Shown one piece after another: positions 55,747 through 64,000 of a stretch of 64,000 nucleotides of DNA. Every line of letters begins with the position of its first letter. The first letter of the stretch is position 1. The notes beneath the pieces were generated by a model, which saw nothing but the letters and a program-made list of their open reading frames with translations, had not been told where the DNA came from and did not search any database. The translations under genes were made by a program, and so were the position numbers. The stretch is from contig NC_014207.1 of NCBI RefSeq assembly GCF_000093025.1, positions 930,001 to 994,000 of the forward strand, read 5' to 3'. This DNA is from Methylotenera versatilis 301 (GTDB taxonomy: Bacteria; Pseudomonadota; Gammaproteobacteria; Burkholderiales; Methylophilaceae).

Positions 55747-55822
55747 GCCCCCGTAGCTCAGTGGATAGAGCATCCCCCTCCTAAGGGGAGGGTCACACGT
55801 TCGATTCGTGTCGGGGGCACCA
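55747..55822 (+). tRNA. tRNA-Arg(CCU)
   Basis: A 76-base tRNA with encoded CCA. Acceptor GCCCCCG/CGGGGGC, D arm GCTC/GAGC, anticodon stem TCCCC/GGGGA with loop CTCCTAA giving anticodon CCT, T arm ACACG-TTCGATT-CGTGT. It reads AGG arginine codons. tRNA-Arg(CCU) is a known island attachment site, and a near copy of its 3' end recurs at 60157-60170. Confidence 0.96.
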
Positions 55823-55823
55823 A
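55808..55823 (+). repeat. Left attachment-site copy (tRNA-Arg 3' end)
   Basis: TGTCGGGGGCACCAA within the last bases of tRNA-Arg(CCU). It matches TGTCGGGGCACCAA near 60157 apart from one G. Two AAGTCC direct repeats 20 bp apart (55828 and 55848) just after it resemble arm-type integrase sites, but no integrase gene is present to support that. Confidence 0.6.
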
Positions 55824-56069
55824 TTTTAAGTCCGTAGCAATCCAAATAAGTCCATAAAACGTCAGACTTAAGCTAAGAAGGAACGTAATAGAACTGGATA
55901 TGTCACAGTAATACTGATTAACTATATGTATAAGTTATTGTGAACGTTAGGTTTTACAAGGCTTCAACTATTGACGATGGTGTCAATAATGGTAATGTGA
56001 TTGCCTACATTGCTATTTTAGTGTGTAGGTTGAACTGAGGAATGGTGGAGTAATCTACTATTTTAAAAT

Positions 56070-56270
56070 ATGAATATCATTCGTATGATGACTAAAGGTG
56101 CTGCTAGCATTGCTGATTCTTATGTAAACCCTATAGCTTACGACAGGAGTTATAGTAACGGCTTTCGTAAAGATAACATTAAGCTACGAGGTGACGTCGT
56201 GGCAGTAGGTAACGATATGAGGAAAGCCTTAGCTTATGGCGAATCGCACGCAACTAAGAACGGTAAGTAA
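56070..56270 (+). CDS. Small hypothetical protein
   Basis: 66 residues, polar and basic, without a signal peptide or membrane helix; the end reads RKALAYGESHATKNGK. No family recognised. It overlaps the DUF2335-like gene by 35 bp in another frame, which would suit translational coupling. The ribosome site is weak, and the ATGs at 56085 and 56088 are alternative starts. Inside the putative tRNA-Arg island. Coding status is moderately likely only. Confidence 0.4.
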   Translation: MNIIRMMTKGAASIADSYVNPIAYDRSYSNGFRKDNIKLRGDVVAVGNDMRKALAYGESHATKNGK

Positions 56271-56565
56271 TGAAGGTGGGACATTAGACTTACAACACAC
56301 GTCTACAGATAGCCCAATTCTACCAGCAGGGAATCTAGAGCAACTAAATCAAATTGACCCGTCGCTAGTGGCGTTTGTAGTTGAGCAAACGAAGTTGGAA
56401 GCTGAACATCGAAGACGTATACAAAAGAGGACTAATCTATACGTATTTACAGAAAGGATTTCTGGTGTTGTAGCTGTGGCATTGGTTGCACTATTTGGCT
56501 TAGGAGCGGGTGCTTATGCAATTGTCAGCGGTCATGATGTTGCTGGAGCAACGTTTGCGGTGTAA
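56236..56565 (+). CDS. DUF2335-like membrane protein
   Basis: 109 residues. The middle has the pattern EQTKLEAEHRRRIQKRTN, then a hydrophobic hairpin (about 73-105) with GVVAVALVALFGLGAGAYA and GHDVAGATF. This matches the layout of DUF2335 membrane proteins, which occur mostly on phages and islands and resemble small holin-like proteins; function is unproven. A clean terminator follows. Its location just inside the tRNA-Arg boundary fits mobile origin. Confidence 0.65.
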   Translation: MANRTQLRTVSNEGGTLDLQHTSTDSPILPAGNLEQLNQIDPSLVAFVVEQTKLEAEHRRRIQKRTNLYVFTERISGVVAVALVALFGLGAGAYAIVSGHDVAGATFAV

Positions 56566-56671
56566 CTCTAGTAACAATTGTTACGGTGCTAGTTACAAAG
56601 AGAAGCCATGAAAATGAAAGTAATCCAAGCTCACCTCCCAAAAAAATCCAGAAGAAAATAATTTATATTAG

Positions 56672-56692
56672 ACCACCTTCGGGTGGTTTTTT
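56672..56692 (+). terminator. Terminator after the DUF2335-like gene
   Basis: ACCACC-TTCG-GGTGGT, a stable UUCG tetraloop hairpin followed by TTTTT. A strong classic terminator, 107 bp after the gene. Confidence 0.93.
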
Positions 56693-56701
56693 AATTTAAT
56701 C

Positions 56702-56896
56702 TTAAAATTTATGCCACAGCGTTGGTACCCCCAACACAACCTTATTGAATGCCGCAATGGCTACATAGAAAAACGCAACCTGTGCTACTAGGTCGGCTAA
56801 TGGCTGACCTTTTGTAAATACAAGCCATAAACCAACCAACAGAAATAGCGATGCTGCAATTGTTAACACGTTTGCGAATATTTTTATATATGACAT
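56702..56896 (-). CDS. Small two-helix membrane protein, hypothetical
   Basis: 64 residues with two membrane helices: VLTIAASLFLLVGLWLVF and VAQVAFFYVAIAAFNKVVLG. No family recognised. Only a weak ribosome site is visible before the ATG. It is followed by the TTCG terminator region of the opposite strand. Probably cargo of the tRNA-Arg island. Confidence 0.5.
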   Translation of the reverse strand: MSYIKIFANVLTIAASLFLLVGLWLVFTKGQPLADLVAQVAFFYVAIAAFNKVVLGVPTLWHKF

Positions 56897-56932
56897 AAAT
56901 TAGTTACTCGTTATTTATTATGCGGATTTAGC

Positions 56933-57259
56933 TTAATTGAAACCAGCAATCATTTTTACTATTTTAACTGGATTTCCACCTTTGATTATCTCAGTAATTG
57001 ATGGGTCATTCTTGTGAAGTTCTGCGTCACCGTCTAATTTATCTACAGCCCATCCAGCACCTAATGAAAATATGGTAGCTACAATCATAACTGTCAATGT
57101 AATCGAACGAGGGCTATTGGGGTGCGTCTTTAATATGCGGTTTAAGATAAATGCTGCTAAAGAAAAGGCAGAGGTAGATATTAGGAAATTCAGCATATTT
57201 AATAAGATTTTACGGCAAAATACGTAGGCTAACGTAACCCAAACATTTAAATGACGCAT
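56933..57259 (-). CDS. Hypothetical membrane protein
   Basis: Up to 108 residues with two membrane helices, ending WAVDKLDGDAELHKNDPSITE and a short tail. The start is uncertain: the ATG at 57259 lacks a ribosome site, and an ATG at 57196 (MLNFLISTS) would give 87 residues and is equally plausible. No homologous family recognised. It lies 37 bp before the 64-residue gene on the same strand, so the two may be one unit. Confidence 0.45.
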   Translation of the reverse strand: MRHLNVWVTLAYVFCRKILLNMLNFLISTSAFSLAAFILNRILKTHPNSPRSITLTVMIVATIFSLGAGWAVDKLDGDAELHKNDPSITEIIKGGNPVKIVKMIAGFN

Positions 57260-57269
57260 TGATTTAGGT

Positions 57270-57312
57270 ATAAAAAACGAATCATACTTTAATTTTTCTA
57301 AAGTACGATTCG
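57270..57312 (-). terminator. Terminator after the His-rich protein gene
   Basis: CGAATCATACTTTA and TAAAGTACGATTCG pair with one mismatch; read leftward the stem is followed by TTTTTTA. It lies 23 bp after the stop of the secreted His-rich gene. Confidence 0.82.
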
Positions 57313-57334
57313 AATTAAGTGCTACAACATTTTT

Positions 57335-57856
57335 TTAGCGTCCGCGGTCGTGATCATCACCATGTTCATTGTCTCTGTGGTCATCGTGGTGCTCCTCGTA
57401 ATGGTTATCTCGGTGTTCATCTTGGCGGCCTTCTCTATGCTCTTCATGATGCTCACCCCTATACTCATCTCGATGCTCGTCACGACGTTCTTCTCGATAC
57501 TCTTCGTGGTGTTCACGATGACTCTCTTGGTAACGTGGGGCATATTCTCTGTTATACCAATCATCGTTTACAAAGTAGACGCGCTCACCACAAGCATTGT
57601 ATTCATGACAATGTCTTTCCCAATGCTTTATGTGACCAGGAGGAACATGTAAATAGATTGGTTCACGTTCTACATATACGCGTTCTACAACTCTTGGTTG
57701 GCTATAGATGACGCGTGGTTGTGGGTAGCCTCCAATATCTAATTGACCATAGAAGCCTGGCTGACCAATGCTAACGGACACACCAACGTCGGCAGCCTGA
57801 GCAGTATTAATTAAACTTGCCGATGCTAGTGCGGCTAAAATAAGTAAATGTTTCAT
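57335..57856 (-). CDS. Secreted His/Glu/Arg-rich protein
   Basis: 173 residues. A signal peptide (cleavage after TAQA, about residue 22), a folded-looking part with VYVEREPIYLHVPPGHIKHWERHCHEYNACG (two cysteines able to form a disulfide), then about 60 residues that are almost entirely His, Glu, Asp, Arg and Tyr in irregular repeats. The N-terminal part resembles small periplasmic proteins common in betaproteobacteria; the tail may bind Ni, Zn or Cu. GGAGA before the ATG. The repetitive tail also creates long false frames on the other strand, which I do not count. Confidence 0.75.
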   Translation of the reverse strand: MKHLLILAALASASLINTAQAADVGVSVSIGQPGFYGQLDIGGYPQPRVIYSQPRVVERVYVEREPIYLHVPPGHIKHWERHCHEYNACGERVYFVNDDWYNREYAPRYQESHREHHEEYREERRDEHRDEYRGEHHEEHREGRQDEHRDNHYEEHHDDHRDNEHGDDHDRGR

Positions 57857-58165
57857 TGTTGTGATTCTCCAAAGTAATATCTTGATTGCTCATTCGAAAC
57901 TAACAAGATCAAAACATACGATACCTGCTTATACTTACGGAAAGCTTACAAGCTTGAATTTTACTAACTGTTAGTTGGCGTTCACAAATTGATACTTTGG
58001 GCTCATCGCAGTTCATCACAATCAGTTATATGTTTTCTCTGACGACTACAACTCTAATTAAGTCTCTCCTACAAATAATTTATGAATAAACAATCAATAT
58101 AATCTATATAGAAAAGGGGCATATATTGCCCCTTTATAAATCACAATGACTTTAATTATCGGAAG
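57857..58165. other. 309-bp intergenic region between two leftward secreted-protein genes
   Basis: AT-rich and without a supported gene. It should carry the promoter of the His-rich gene at its left side; the terminator of the next gene lies at 58113-58135. Nothing else stands out. Confidence 0.5.
58113..58135 (-). terminator. Terminator after the small Lys/Ala-rich secreted protein
   Basis: AAAGGGGCA and TGCCCCTTT form a perfect 9-bp stem with a TATAT loop; read leftward it ends in CCCCTTTTCTA. It lies 31 bp after the stop codon. Confidence 0.82.
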
Positions 58166-58369
58166 TTATTTTTTAGCTGCATCTTTTACCATAGGTGCCG
58201 CTTCCTTAGACGCTGGTGCTGCATCCTTAGCTACTTTTGGTGCACATGTTCCTCCTTTATGATGCTTACCTGTGCCACCTGTCATTTCCTGACCTTTTGG
58301 GCATGCCATTGCTGATGCAGTAGCAAAACCAAATGCAAGTACTAGAACTAATGATAATAATTTTTTCAT
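58166..58369 (-). CDS. Small secreted Lys/Ala-rich protein
   Basis: 67 residues: a clear signal peptide (KKLLSLVLVLAFGFATASAMA, cleavage near 21), then ACPKGQEMTGGTGKHHKGGTCAPK with two cysteines, and an Ala/Lys/Asp tail of repeated KDAAP units. GAGGA precedes the ATG and a terminator follows, so it is a real gene. No known function; short proteins of this kind occur in many betaproteobacteria. Confidence 0.72.
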   Translation of the reverse strand: MKKLLSLVLVLAFGFATASAMACPKGQEMTGGTGKHHKGGTCAPKVAKDAAPASKEAAPMVKDAAKK

Positions 58370-58686
58370 GATTTAAATCCTCTGTTTTGTGATTGAATGT
58401 TTTTACTACAACTTCACTTTATTCCTTAAACCTTACATAAATCTGACATTTATTTTTTACAACTTTATTAACTGCTTGCAAAAAATAGGCGCTAATAATC
58501 GTCACTCTCAACCCATTACGTTTAACGACCTAATAGTTATTTTTTGTATAACAACTTGCTATACACATTGGTAGGCAATTATTTTTAACCGCAGACCTAC
58601 AATAGGATTTATGATGAAGTCATTTACCCAAGACCATGCAGAATGATAGGATGTACCTTGTCCGCTATTTCTAAGAAGTGCTAACT
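58370..58686. other. 317-bp intergenic region with divergent promoters
   Basis: Low-GC sequence between the divergent small secreted protein gene and the 91-residue hypothetical gene. Frames here lack ribosome sites and composition typical of coding sequence. No repeats or hairpins of note. Confidence 0.5.
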
Positions 58687-58962
58687 ATGATTAACATGAG
58701 CCCACTGGCTATAAGAATTTACAAAACCCTTAAGTCATCTGGAGCTAAAAAAGGTATTCCATTCGAGATTACCGTAGAGGATTTAGCTAAAAAGGTAGAT
58801 ATTCATGTAGAAGACACTGCGTTGATTACTGCAGCACTCAACGATTTGTTTCGTGCACAGGTTACGACAAAGACTTCAGGGGGTGATGTTGTACATAGTT
58901 GCATAGACCACATTGAAGTGATGCATGGTGGAGCCTATTTATTAATAACGCTTGGCACCTAA
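58687..58962 (+). CDS. Hypothetical protein, possible winged-helix-like
   Basis: 91 residues, starting MINMSPLAIRIYKTLKSSG. The helix-rich first two-thirds (FEITVEDLAKKVDIHVEDTALITAALNDLFRA) followed by a beta-rich end (VVHSCIDHIEVMHGGAYLLITL) would suit a small winged helix, but no family is recognised. AAGAAG before the ATG at 58687 supports this start; a GTG at 58678 in frame is the alternative. Inside the putative island. Confidence 0.6.
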   Translation: MINMSPLAIRIYKTLKSSGAKKGIPFEITVEDLAKKVDIHVEDTALITAALNDLFRAQVTTKTSGGDVVHSCIDHIEVMHGGAYLLITLGT

Positions 58963-59069
58963 GTCAGTTTTAATCCCAGAGAGGATGCCTCCCTCCATCA
59001 CAGCATGATGTTATTAGCAAACTCCATGTATTTGTATAAGCTAAAGAGCTACCCTTGAGGAATAATAAG

Positions 59070-59945
59070 TTATTTAGATAATATTCTTAACGGTTTCGCT
59101 CTTCTAAGCGATACCTGGTATAAGTCAACATAGCCAGTTTCAAAACTACGTCGGGCTGCATCAAAATAGGTTCGATAATGGTCAAAAAGTTCTTGTCCAT
59201 AGCGCTCTACAATTTTGTTCTGATTGAACTCTAATCTCTTGTTCCATTCGAACAATGTGCGTGCGTAATCTAATCCAATGCGGTGTACTGCTGAGATTTC
59301 ATATTTGTCCACTATCGCAGCTTGAATATCGCTAATTGATGGCAGCGCCGACCCTGGAAACACTTTATCTAGTAAATATCTAGAATCTCTCAGCTCAGAT
59401 AAGGAGTTGGGCGCTCTTGCTATAACAATCGTTTGTAACCCAATTTGCGCCTCTGATGTAGAGACACTCAGACACCAATCAAAAAAGGTTTTATAAATAT
59501 CCCGCTGACGCGACTCTGCCTGATCTTCGAATGAAGCGAAGTGCTCAAAAGCGCCAATTGAAATGATTGAATCAAACTTGCGCTCAGGTGGTATATAGTC
59601 TTGCCAAGAGCGTAAATCAAGCGAAAGATTAGGTCTGGATGCACTGTTAATAAATTCAAATTGTTCGGTACTCAGAGTCAGTCCGTGCACAGACGTATTC
59701 GGGTATTTATCTAATACGGTGTTCATTAAGCCCCCCCAGCCGCAACCTATTTCGATGACGTCATGACCTTGAGTGACATTAGCATAGCGACATAGCCTAT
59801 CAAACTTATCTTCCTGTGCTTGCTCTAAAGTGATGGCTTTCTTCCAAACGCCGCAACTGTACGCACGATACTTTTTATCTAGGAAAAGTGCAAAGAAATC
59901 ATTATCCACATCATAGTGATGTGCAATGTCTGCTTGTGATGCCAT
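59070..59945 (-). CDS. CFA-synthase-family SAM-dependent methyltransferase
   Basis: 291 residues of the mycolic-acid/cyclopropane-fatty-acid synthase family: ADIAHHYDVDNDFFALFLDK, YSCGVW, SAM motif VIEIGCGWGGL (glycine motif at 66-72), HGLTLSTEQ and SIGAFEHF. It lacks the N-terminal domain of E. coli Cfa (382 residues) and so resembles the stand-alone methyltransferases of this fold that modify lipids, polyketides or terpenoids. It is a lone biosynthetic enzyme in a small island, with no acyl or terpene genes beside it; the substrate is open. Confidence 0.85.
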   Translation of the reverse strand: MASQADIAHHYDVDNDFFALFLDKKYRAYSCGVWKKAITLEQAQEDKFDRLCRYANVTQGHDVIEIGCGWGGLMNTVLDKYPNTSVHGLTLSTEQFEFINSASRPNLSLDLRSWQDYIPPERKFDSIISIGAFEHFASFEDQAESRQRDIYKTFFDWCLSVSTSEAQIGLQTIVIARAPNSLSELRDSRYLLDKVFPGSALPSISDIQAAIVDKYEISAVHRIGLDYARTLFEWNKRLEFNQNKIVERYGQELFDHYRTYFDAARRSFETGYVDLYQVSLRRAKPLRILSK

Positions 59946-60156
59946 CTCTAATATCCAAGTTGTTATTTAAATAATTAACTTTAACAGATCACAGGCTTGT
60001 AAATCGAATCATCCATAAATTCCAGAGTAATATCTGATTTTTTACATGATCAGATTCTGGTTATACTAATCATATACGTATAAAAATACGTATAAAAATT
60101 TATGTAAATATAACTACATGACAATATAGCTTGATTAACTTGATAAGTTACATGCC

Positions 60157-60170
60157 TGTCGGGGCACCAA
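60157..60170 (+). repeat. Right attachment-site copy (tRNA-Arg 3' end)
   Basis: TGTCGGGGCACCAA, matching the 3' end of tRNA-Arg(CCU) apart from one deleted G, in the same orientation, 4.3 kb downstream and directly followed by an orphan terminator. The simplest reading is the far end of an element integrated into the tRNA gene. Confidence 0.65.
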
Positions 60171-60176
60171 AAAGTT

Positions 60177-60210
60177 AAAAGGCTGATTCCATAGGGGCAG
60201 CCTTTTTTTT
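60177..60210 (+). terminator. Orphan terminator, probably that of tRNA-Arg
   Basis: AAAAGGCTG and CAGCCTTTT pair around a 12-base loop, followed by eight T residues. No gene ends just upstream on this strand; it follows the partial tRNA copy by 6 bp, as a tRNA terminator would, while tRNA-Arg itself has none nearby. Confidence 0.8.
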
Positions 60211-60448
60211 ATTCAACTGCTTGGTGCCTTATGATTGGTGCATGGTCAATGTTAGTAAGTAGCAATGGCTGAACCCAGAACTTGGTAAGTCATATCTATC
60301 CCGGTTTTTTAAATCACGAATTCGAATTGACCAATTTATACCATTTATATCACTAAATTAAAGTATAAGTAATTTGATTAAAATTACTTATAGTAATAAT
60401 TTATTCTTAATATGAAATTTAGTTAACGGTATATAGGGGAAGTAATTG

Positions 60449-63421
60449 ATGGAAAGGTTAATTAATAAAATGAGCATTCGTTTAAAAATTGCGCTGATTG
60501 TTACAACAATGGCCATCATAGGGTTTGCACTCACGATTTCAATCATTATTTTTCAAGCAATTAACGTCGAGAAAACCACGGCATTTCAACTGGCTGATGA
60601 GTCTGCAAGCATCGCGGGTGCTAAGACGGAAAGGACACTTAATAATGCGATGAGCAATGCGCGAGCGTTAGCATGGTCTTTTCAGTCGATGAAAGTCACC
60701 AACCAAGCCAACAGATCACTCGCCGATAGTATGTTGATTAAAACTCTCAACGAAAATCCAGAGTTTGTTGGGACTTGGACACTTTGGGAGCCCAATGCAT
60801 TTGATAATAAGGATAACAAATACATCAATGAAAAAGGTCATGATTTAACTGGACGCTACATTCCCTATTGGAATCGTGGCAATGGTTCAGTACAACTGGA
60901 ACCACTAGTCGATTATGGTAAACCTGGGGCAGGCGATTATTATTTGTTAGCAAAAAATTCGGGAAAAGAAACCGTATTAGAGCCTTATACCTATAAGATT
61001 TCAGGTAAAGATACCTTGATCACAAGTGTAGTCGTACCTATCACAATAGACGGTAAGTTTTCTGGCGTTGCCGGTGTTGACATGCCCTTAGTCAGCATTC
61101 AATCAGATGTTGATAAAATAAAACCTTATGATGGCAGCTATGCTGAGTTGATTTCATATCAGGGTGAATATGTTGCGAAAAGTAAGTTAAACCCCAATAA
61201 TAAAAACGCAGCTGACAGTGGTATTCCAAACTCAGTGAAAGAAAAAATTAAGGCAGGAAAATCATTTAGCAGTATTGATTTTGATTCAACTACAGGCCAA
61301 GAGGTTTATCGTACATACGTTCCTGTAAATGTTGGGGCTAGCGTCACTCCGTGGACTTTAGTCCTAACGGTACCTACGCAAGTAGTGATGGCTAAAATTA
61401 ATGCAATTCGAAATACCGCTATTTTAATTGGGCTTTTATCAGTTATTTCATTAATAGGTATCCTCTACTACTTTCTCAATCGGATGGTCATTACGCCAAT
61501 GCAATTGAGCGTTAAATCTATTCAAAGATTATCAAAAGGGGATTTGTCCGAAGTAATTTTAGTTAAAGGCAATGATGAAATTGCACAGCTAAATAAGTCT
61601 ATGGTTCAGCTTGGCTCTAATGTCAAATCTTTGATAAATGAGATGACACAAATGAGTAATGCTCATGATGCAGGAGATATTGATAAGGTTGTCAACGAAT
61701 CAACTTTTGAAGGATCTTTTAACACGCTTGCAGCCGGCGTCAACAAGATGGTCGCCGGCCACGTAGACATGAATAAAAAAGCGCTAGCCTGCGTGAAATC
61801 GTTTGGTGAAGGCGACTTAGCCGCGCAATTAGAGAAATTTCCAGGTAAAAAAGCCTTTGTCAACGAAGCCATCGAGCAAGTCAGAGCCAATATTAATGCG
61901 CTGGTTTCAGATGTGAATACACTGTCTCAATCCGCCGTAGAAGGCAACCTATCCATCCGTGCCGATGCAAGTAAACACCAAGGCGACTTCCGTAAAATTG
62001 TACAAGGCGTCAATGACACCCTAGACGCTGTGATTGTCCCTTTAAACGTTGCCGCAAAATACGTAGACGACATCTCCAAAGGCAACATTCCTGCCAAGAT
62101 TGCCGAGACTTACCACGGTGACTTCAATCAACTAAAAGACAATCTAAATCAATGTATCGATGCCGTGAATGCGCTAGTTTCAGATACCGCCATGCTTGCC
62201 GATGCTGCTGACCAAGGCATCTTATCTACACGTGCCGATACCACAAAACATCAAGGCGACTTCCGTAAAATCGTAGAAGGTGTCAACAACACCTTAGACT
62301 CAGTGATCGGCCCATTAAATGTAGCCGCAAACTGTGTTGACAGCATTTCTAGAGGCGATATCCCAGCGAAGATTAACGAACATTACAAAGGTGACTTTAA
62401 CAATCTTAAAGATAACCTCAACCACTGTATCGACGCTGTCAATCGCTTGGTTGAAGACGCCAACATGTTGGCACAAGCCGCTGCCGATGGTCGGGTCAGT
62501 GTACGTGCTGATGCCAGCCTACACCAAGGCGACTTCCGCAAAGTTGTAGAAGGGGTTAATGCCACACTAGAAACCATCGTCGCCCCTATTGCCGCTGTCA
62601 AAGAAGCCATCGAAACCATTACCACAGCAGCCAATGAAATTGCCACTGGCAATAACGACCTCTCCCAACGCACCGAGCAACAAGCCTCCAGCCTGGAAGA
62701 AACCGCATCGAGCATGGAAGAACTTGCCTCAACTGTTAAACAAAATGCCGAGAACGCCAAACAAGCCAACCAGCTTGCCGCAGCCGCCTCAGGCGTTGCT
62801 GTGAAAGGTGGAGAAGTCGTCGGTCAAGTCGTCAACACCATGAGCGCCATCAACAGCAGTGCTAAAAAGATTGAAGACATCATCTCCGTCATTGACGGCA
62901 TCGCCTTCCAAACCAACATCCTTGCACTTAACGCTGCAGTAGAAGCCGCACGTGCAGGCGAACAAGGTCGAGGCTTTGCCGTAGTCGCAGGCGAAGTACG
63001 CAATCTCGCGCAACGCTCAGCCACTGCAGCCAAAGAAATTAAAGAACTCATCGCAGACTCAGTCAGCAAAACTGCCGAAGGTACAACACAAGTAGAACAA
63101 GCTGGTAAAACCATGGCAGAGATCGTGTCATCAGTCCAACGTGTGACTGACATCATGGGCGAGATCTCAGCCGCATCAAGTGAACAAAGCGCCGGTATTG
63201 ATCAAGTCAACAACGCGATTACCAGCATGGATGAAGTGACCCAACAGAATGCGGCACTTGTTGAGCAAGCTGCTGCTGCTGCGGAGAGCTTGGTAGAGCA
63301 AGCCATACAGTTGTCCGATGTGGTGAGTGTGTTTAAGTTGGAGGGTGAAGCGCGCCTAGGACTAAAATCCATGCATAAAGCTAGTCATGTGACACTAGTC
63401 AAATCCAGAACAGGAACTTAA
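60449..63421 (+). CDS. Methyl-accepting chemotaxis protein with dCache and repeated HAMP-like domains
   Basis: 990 residues. Membrane helix about 12-33; periplasmic double-Cache sensor (about 40-320) with [13 protein letters not shown] and [21 protein letters not shown], typical of dCache_1; second helix near 327-347; a first HAMP; then poly-HAMP repeats, with two ~92-residue units sharing [15 protein letters not shown] and NIPAKI-E-Y-GDFN-LKDNLN-CIDAVN and a third partial unit. The signalling domain carries [20 protein letters not shown] and closely matches that of the Aer-like receptor at 42549. AGGGGAAG before the ATG at 60449 fixes the start. The ligand is probably a small organic molecule such as an amino or organic acid. 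Confidence 0.93.
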   Translation: MERLINKMSIRLKIALIVTTMAIIGFALTISIIIFQAINVEKTTAFQLADESASIAGAKTERTLNNAMSNARALAWSFQSMKVTNQANRSLADSMLIKTLNENPEFVGTWTLWEPNAFDNKDNKYINEKGHDLTGRYIPYWNRGNGSVQLEPLVDYGKPGAGDYYLLAKNSGKETVLEPYTYKISGKDTLITSVVVPITIDGKFSGVAGVDMPLVSIQSDVDKIKPYDGSYAELISYQGEYVAKSKLNPNNKNAADSGIPNSVKEKIKAGKSFSSIDFDSTTGQEVYRTYVPVNVGASVTPWTLVLTVPTQVVMAKINAIRNTAILIGLLSVISLIGILYYFLNRMVITPMQLSVKSIQRLSKGDLSEVILVKGNDEIAQLNKSMVQLGSNVKSLINEMTQMSNAHDAGDIDKVVNESTFEGSFNTLAAGVNKMVAGHVDMNKKALACVKSFGEGDLAAQLEKFPGKKAFVNEAIEQVRANINALVSDVNTLSQSAVEGNLSIRADASKHQGDFRKIVQGVNDTLDAVIVPLNVAAKYVDDISKGNIPAKIAETYHGDFNQLKDNLNQCIDAVNALVSDTAMLADAADQGILSTRADTTKHQGDFRKIVEGVNNTLDSVIGPLNVAANCVDSISRGDIPAKINEHYKGDFNNLKDNLNHCIDAVNRLVEDANMLAQAAADGRVSVRADASLHQGDFRKVVEGVNATLETIVAPIAAVKEAIETITTAANEIATGNNDLSQRTEQQASSLEETASSMEELASTVKQNAENAKQANQLAAAASGVAVKGGEVVGQVVNTMSAINSSAKKIEDIISVIDGIAFQTNILALNAAVEAARAGEQGRGFAVVAGEVRNLAQRSATAAKEIKELIADSVSKTAEGTTQVEQAGKTMAEIVSSVQRVTDIMGEISAASSEQSAGIDQVNNAITSMDEVTQQNAALVEQAAAAAESLVEQAIQLSDVVSVFKLEGEARLGLKSMHKASHVTLVKSRTGT

Positions 63422-63623
63422 AGCTTGGATTGTCGTTGATGCAGTGAGTTTGTAGAGAGCTAGCTGCAAAGATGACAATCTGTTCTGGTTGACTATCGCG
63501 CACATGCAACAAAATACCAGAGTGCATGTCGCGCGTGACTCTAATTGAAAAGTATTATCTAAACGAACACTCTTTGCTATTTAAATAATAGAAGACTTCA
63601 TGAATTGACCTCATGAAATTGAC

Positions 63624-64000
63624 TTACCTTTCATTCGCAGTCGTTTCACTCACCCAATCTAGCAGTGGCGCCCACTGCTCAATATCCTGAGCGACAAGTG
63701 AAGGGCGCATATCAAAAAGGCTAGCACCGAGTTCTGCGGCTGTGGCGTATACCTGCGCGTTACGAAGGTAAGTGAGTATTGGAAAGCCTGTTTGCTCCAT
63801 AAACTCTGCAAGTGTAGCTGCCGCGTTTGTGCGGCTATTCACGCGCATGCCGACTAAAGCTACAAAGGTTTTATTCTTGCGTATGGCTTTTTCTTCTGCG
63901 AGTAAGTCTAAGAAATCAGTAGTAGCACCTATGTCAAATGCCGACGGTTGTATGGGCACAATGACGCAATCCGCTTGCTTAACCGCATCTGAAAGTTTTT
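63624..64000 (-). CDS. ParA-family ATPase, N-terminally truncated by window end
   Basis: About 125 C-terminal residues of a ParA/MinD-type ATPase; the frame is open to the last base. The Walker B-like/switch region reads DCVIVPIQPSAFDIGATTDFL, typical of ParA-family members in chromosome or plasmid partition, followed by ALVGMRVNSRTNAAATLAEF. The Walker A loop is beyond the window. An internal GTG at 63957-63959 should not be taken as its start. No parB gene is visible here. Confidence 0.85.
   Translation of the reverse strand, partial: KLSDAVKQADCVIVPIQPSAFDIGATTDFLDLLAEEKAIRKNKTFVALVGMRVNSRTNAAATLAEFMEQTGFPILTYLRNAQVYATAAELGASLFDMRPSLVAQDIEQWAPLLDWVSETTANER

Larger units (their letters stand above)
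59946..60448. other. 503-bp region: island right end and promoter of the chemoreceptor
   Basis: No gene. It contains a perfect 12-bp tandem duplication of TACGTATAAAAA (60075-60098), the second attachment-like copy at 60157-60170, a terminator at 60177-60210, and a hairpin TAAGTAATTT/AAATTACTTA (60366-60390) 60 bp before the receptor start. Confidence 0.65.

Noticed and set aside
56608-56661. 17-residue peptide MKMKVIQAHLPKKSRRK after the DUF2335-like gene
   Set aside because: AGAAG precedes the ATG and a terminator follows, but the peptide is too short to support without expression data.
57319-57711. Rightward frame of 130 codons, and others, opposite the His-rich gene
   Set aside because: The frames are mirror products of the repetitive GAG/CAC/CGT codons of the secreted His-rich gene; the true strand has a signal peptide, ribosome site and terminator.

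Overview
The window reads as chromosome of a betaproteobacterium, most likely Methylophilaceae (Methylotenera-like). This is an inference from moderate GC, the gene orders trpS/scpA/scpB/rluB and arsC-like/dapE/prmB, and protein sequence style; no marker gene settles it. Coding is dense, many genes overlap by 4 bp, and most non-core genes concern signalling, stress or redox.

Layout. 1-3660: end of trpS, an SMR transporter, scpA, scpB and rluB in one rightward run. 3786-13722: a leftward block with a methyltransferase, prmB, dapE, an ArsC-like protein, an MHYT-GGDEF-EAL protein, dapD, an M48 lipoprotein protease and kup. 14301-16151: a TolC channel fused to an OmpA domain. 16344-16429: tRNA-Leu(UAA). 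16476-23454: a LysR regulator divergent from a three-gene RND efflux operon, with nested palindromes between them. 23542-28063: a small stress region in which a MarR regulator and a NemR-like TetR regulator each have two matching operator-like palindromes, next to a tautomerase, an NTF2-like protein, a DJ-1/PfpI protein, a DUF1330 protein and an EamA exporter. 28198-31061: rdgC, pterin dehydratase, a Rieske protein and a DUF1269-like protein. 31082-35153: a translationally coupled cytochrome c oxidase operon whose subunit II carries a fused cytochrome c. 35380-37341: a Yip1 protein and a divergent AraC/DsrE pair.

37600-48621 is a signalling block: a CHASE3-PAS-GGDEF-EAL protein, a PAS-PAS-ANTAR protein, an Aer-like chemoreceptor with three tandem PAS repeats, and a CheB-CheR-PAS hybrid. 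The ANTAR gene is bracketed by two imperfect inverted copies of a ~156-bp sequence, the most unexplained structure here. 48903-55635: tail-specific protease, a LysR/pirin/NmrA group, a PAS-GGDEF protein and a peroxiredoxin.

55747-60210 looks like a small island in tRNA-Arg(CCU). The tRNA 3' end is nearly duplicated 4.3 kb downstream, directly before what looks like the tRNA's displaced terminator. The cargo is small membrane and secreted proteins, a DUF2335-like protein and a CFA-type methyltransferase; no integrase is visible. The window ends with a Cache/poly-HAMP chemoreceptor, whose signalling domain is nearly identical to that of the Aer-like receptor, and a truncated ParA-family ATPase.
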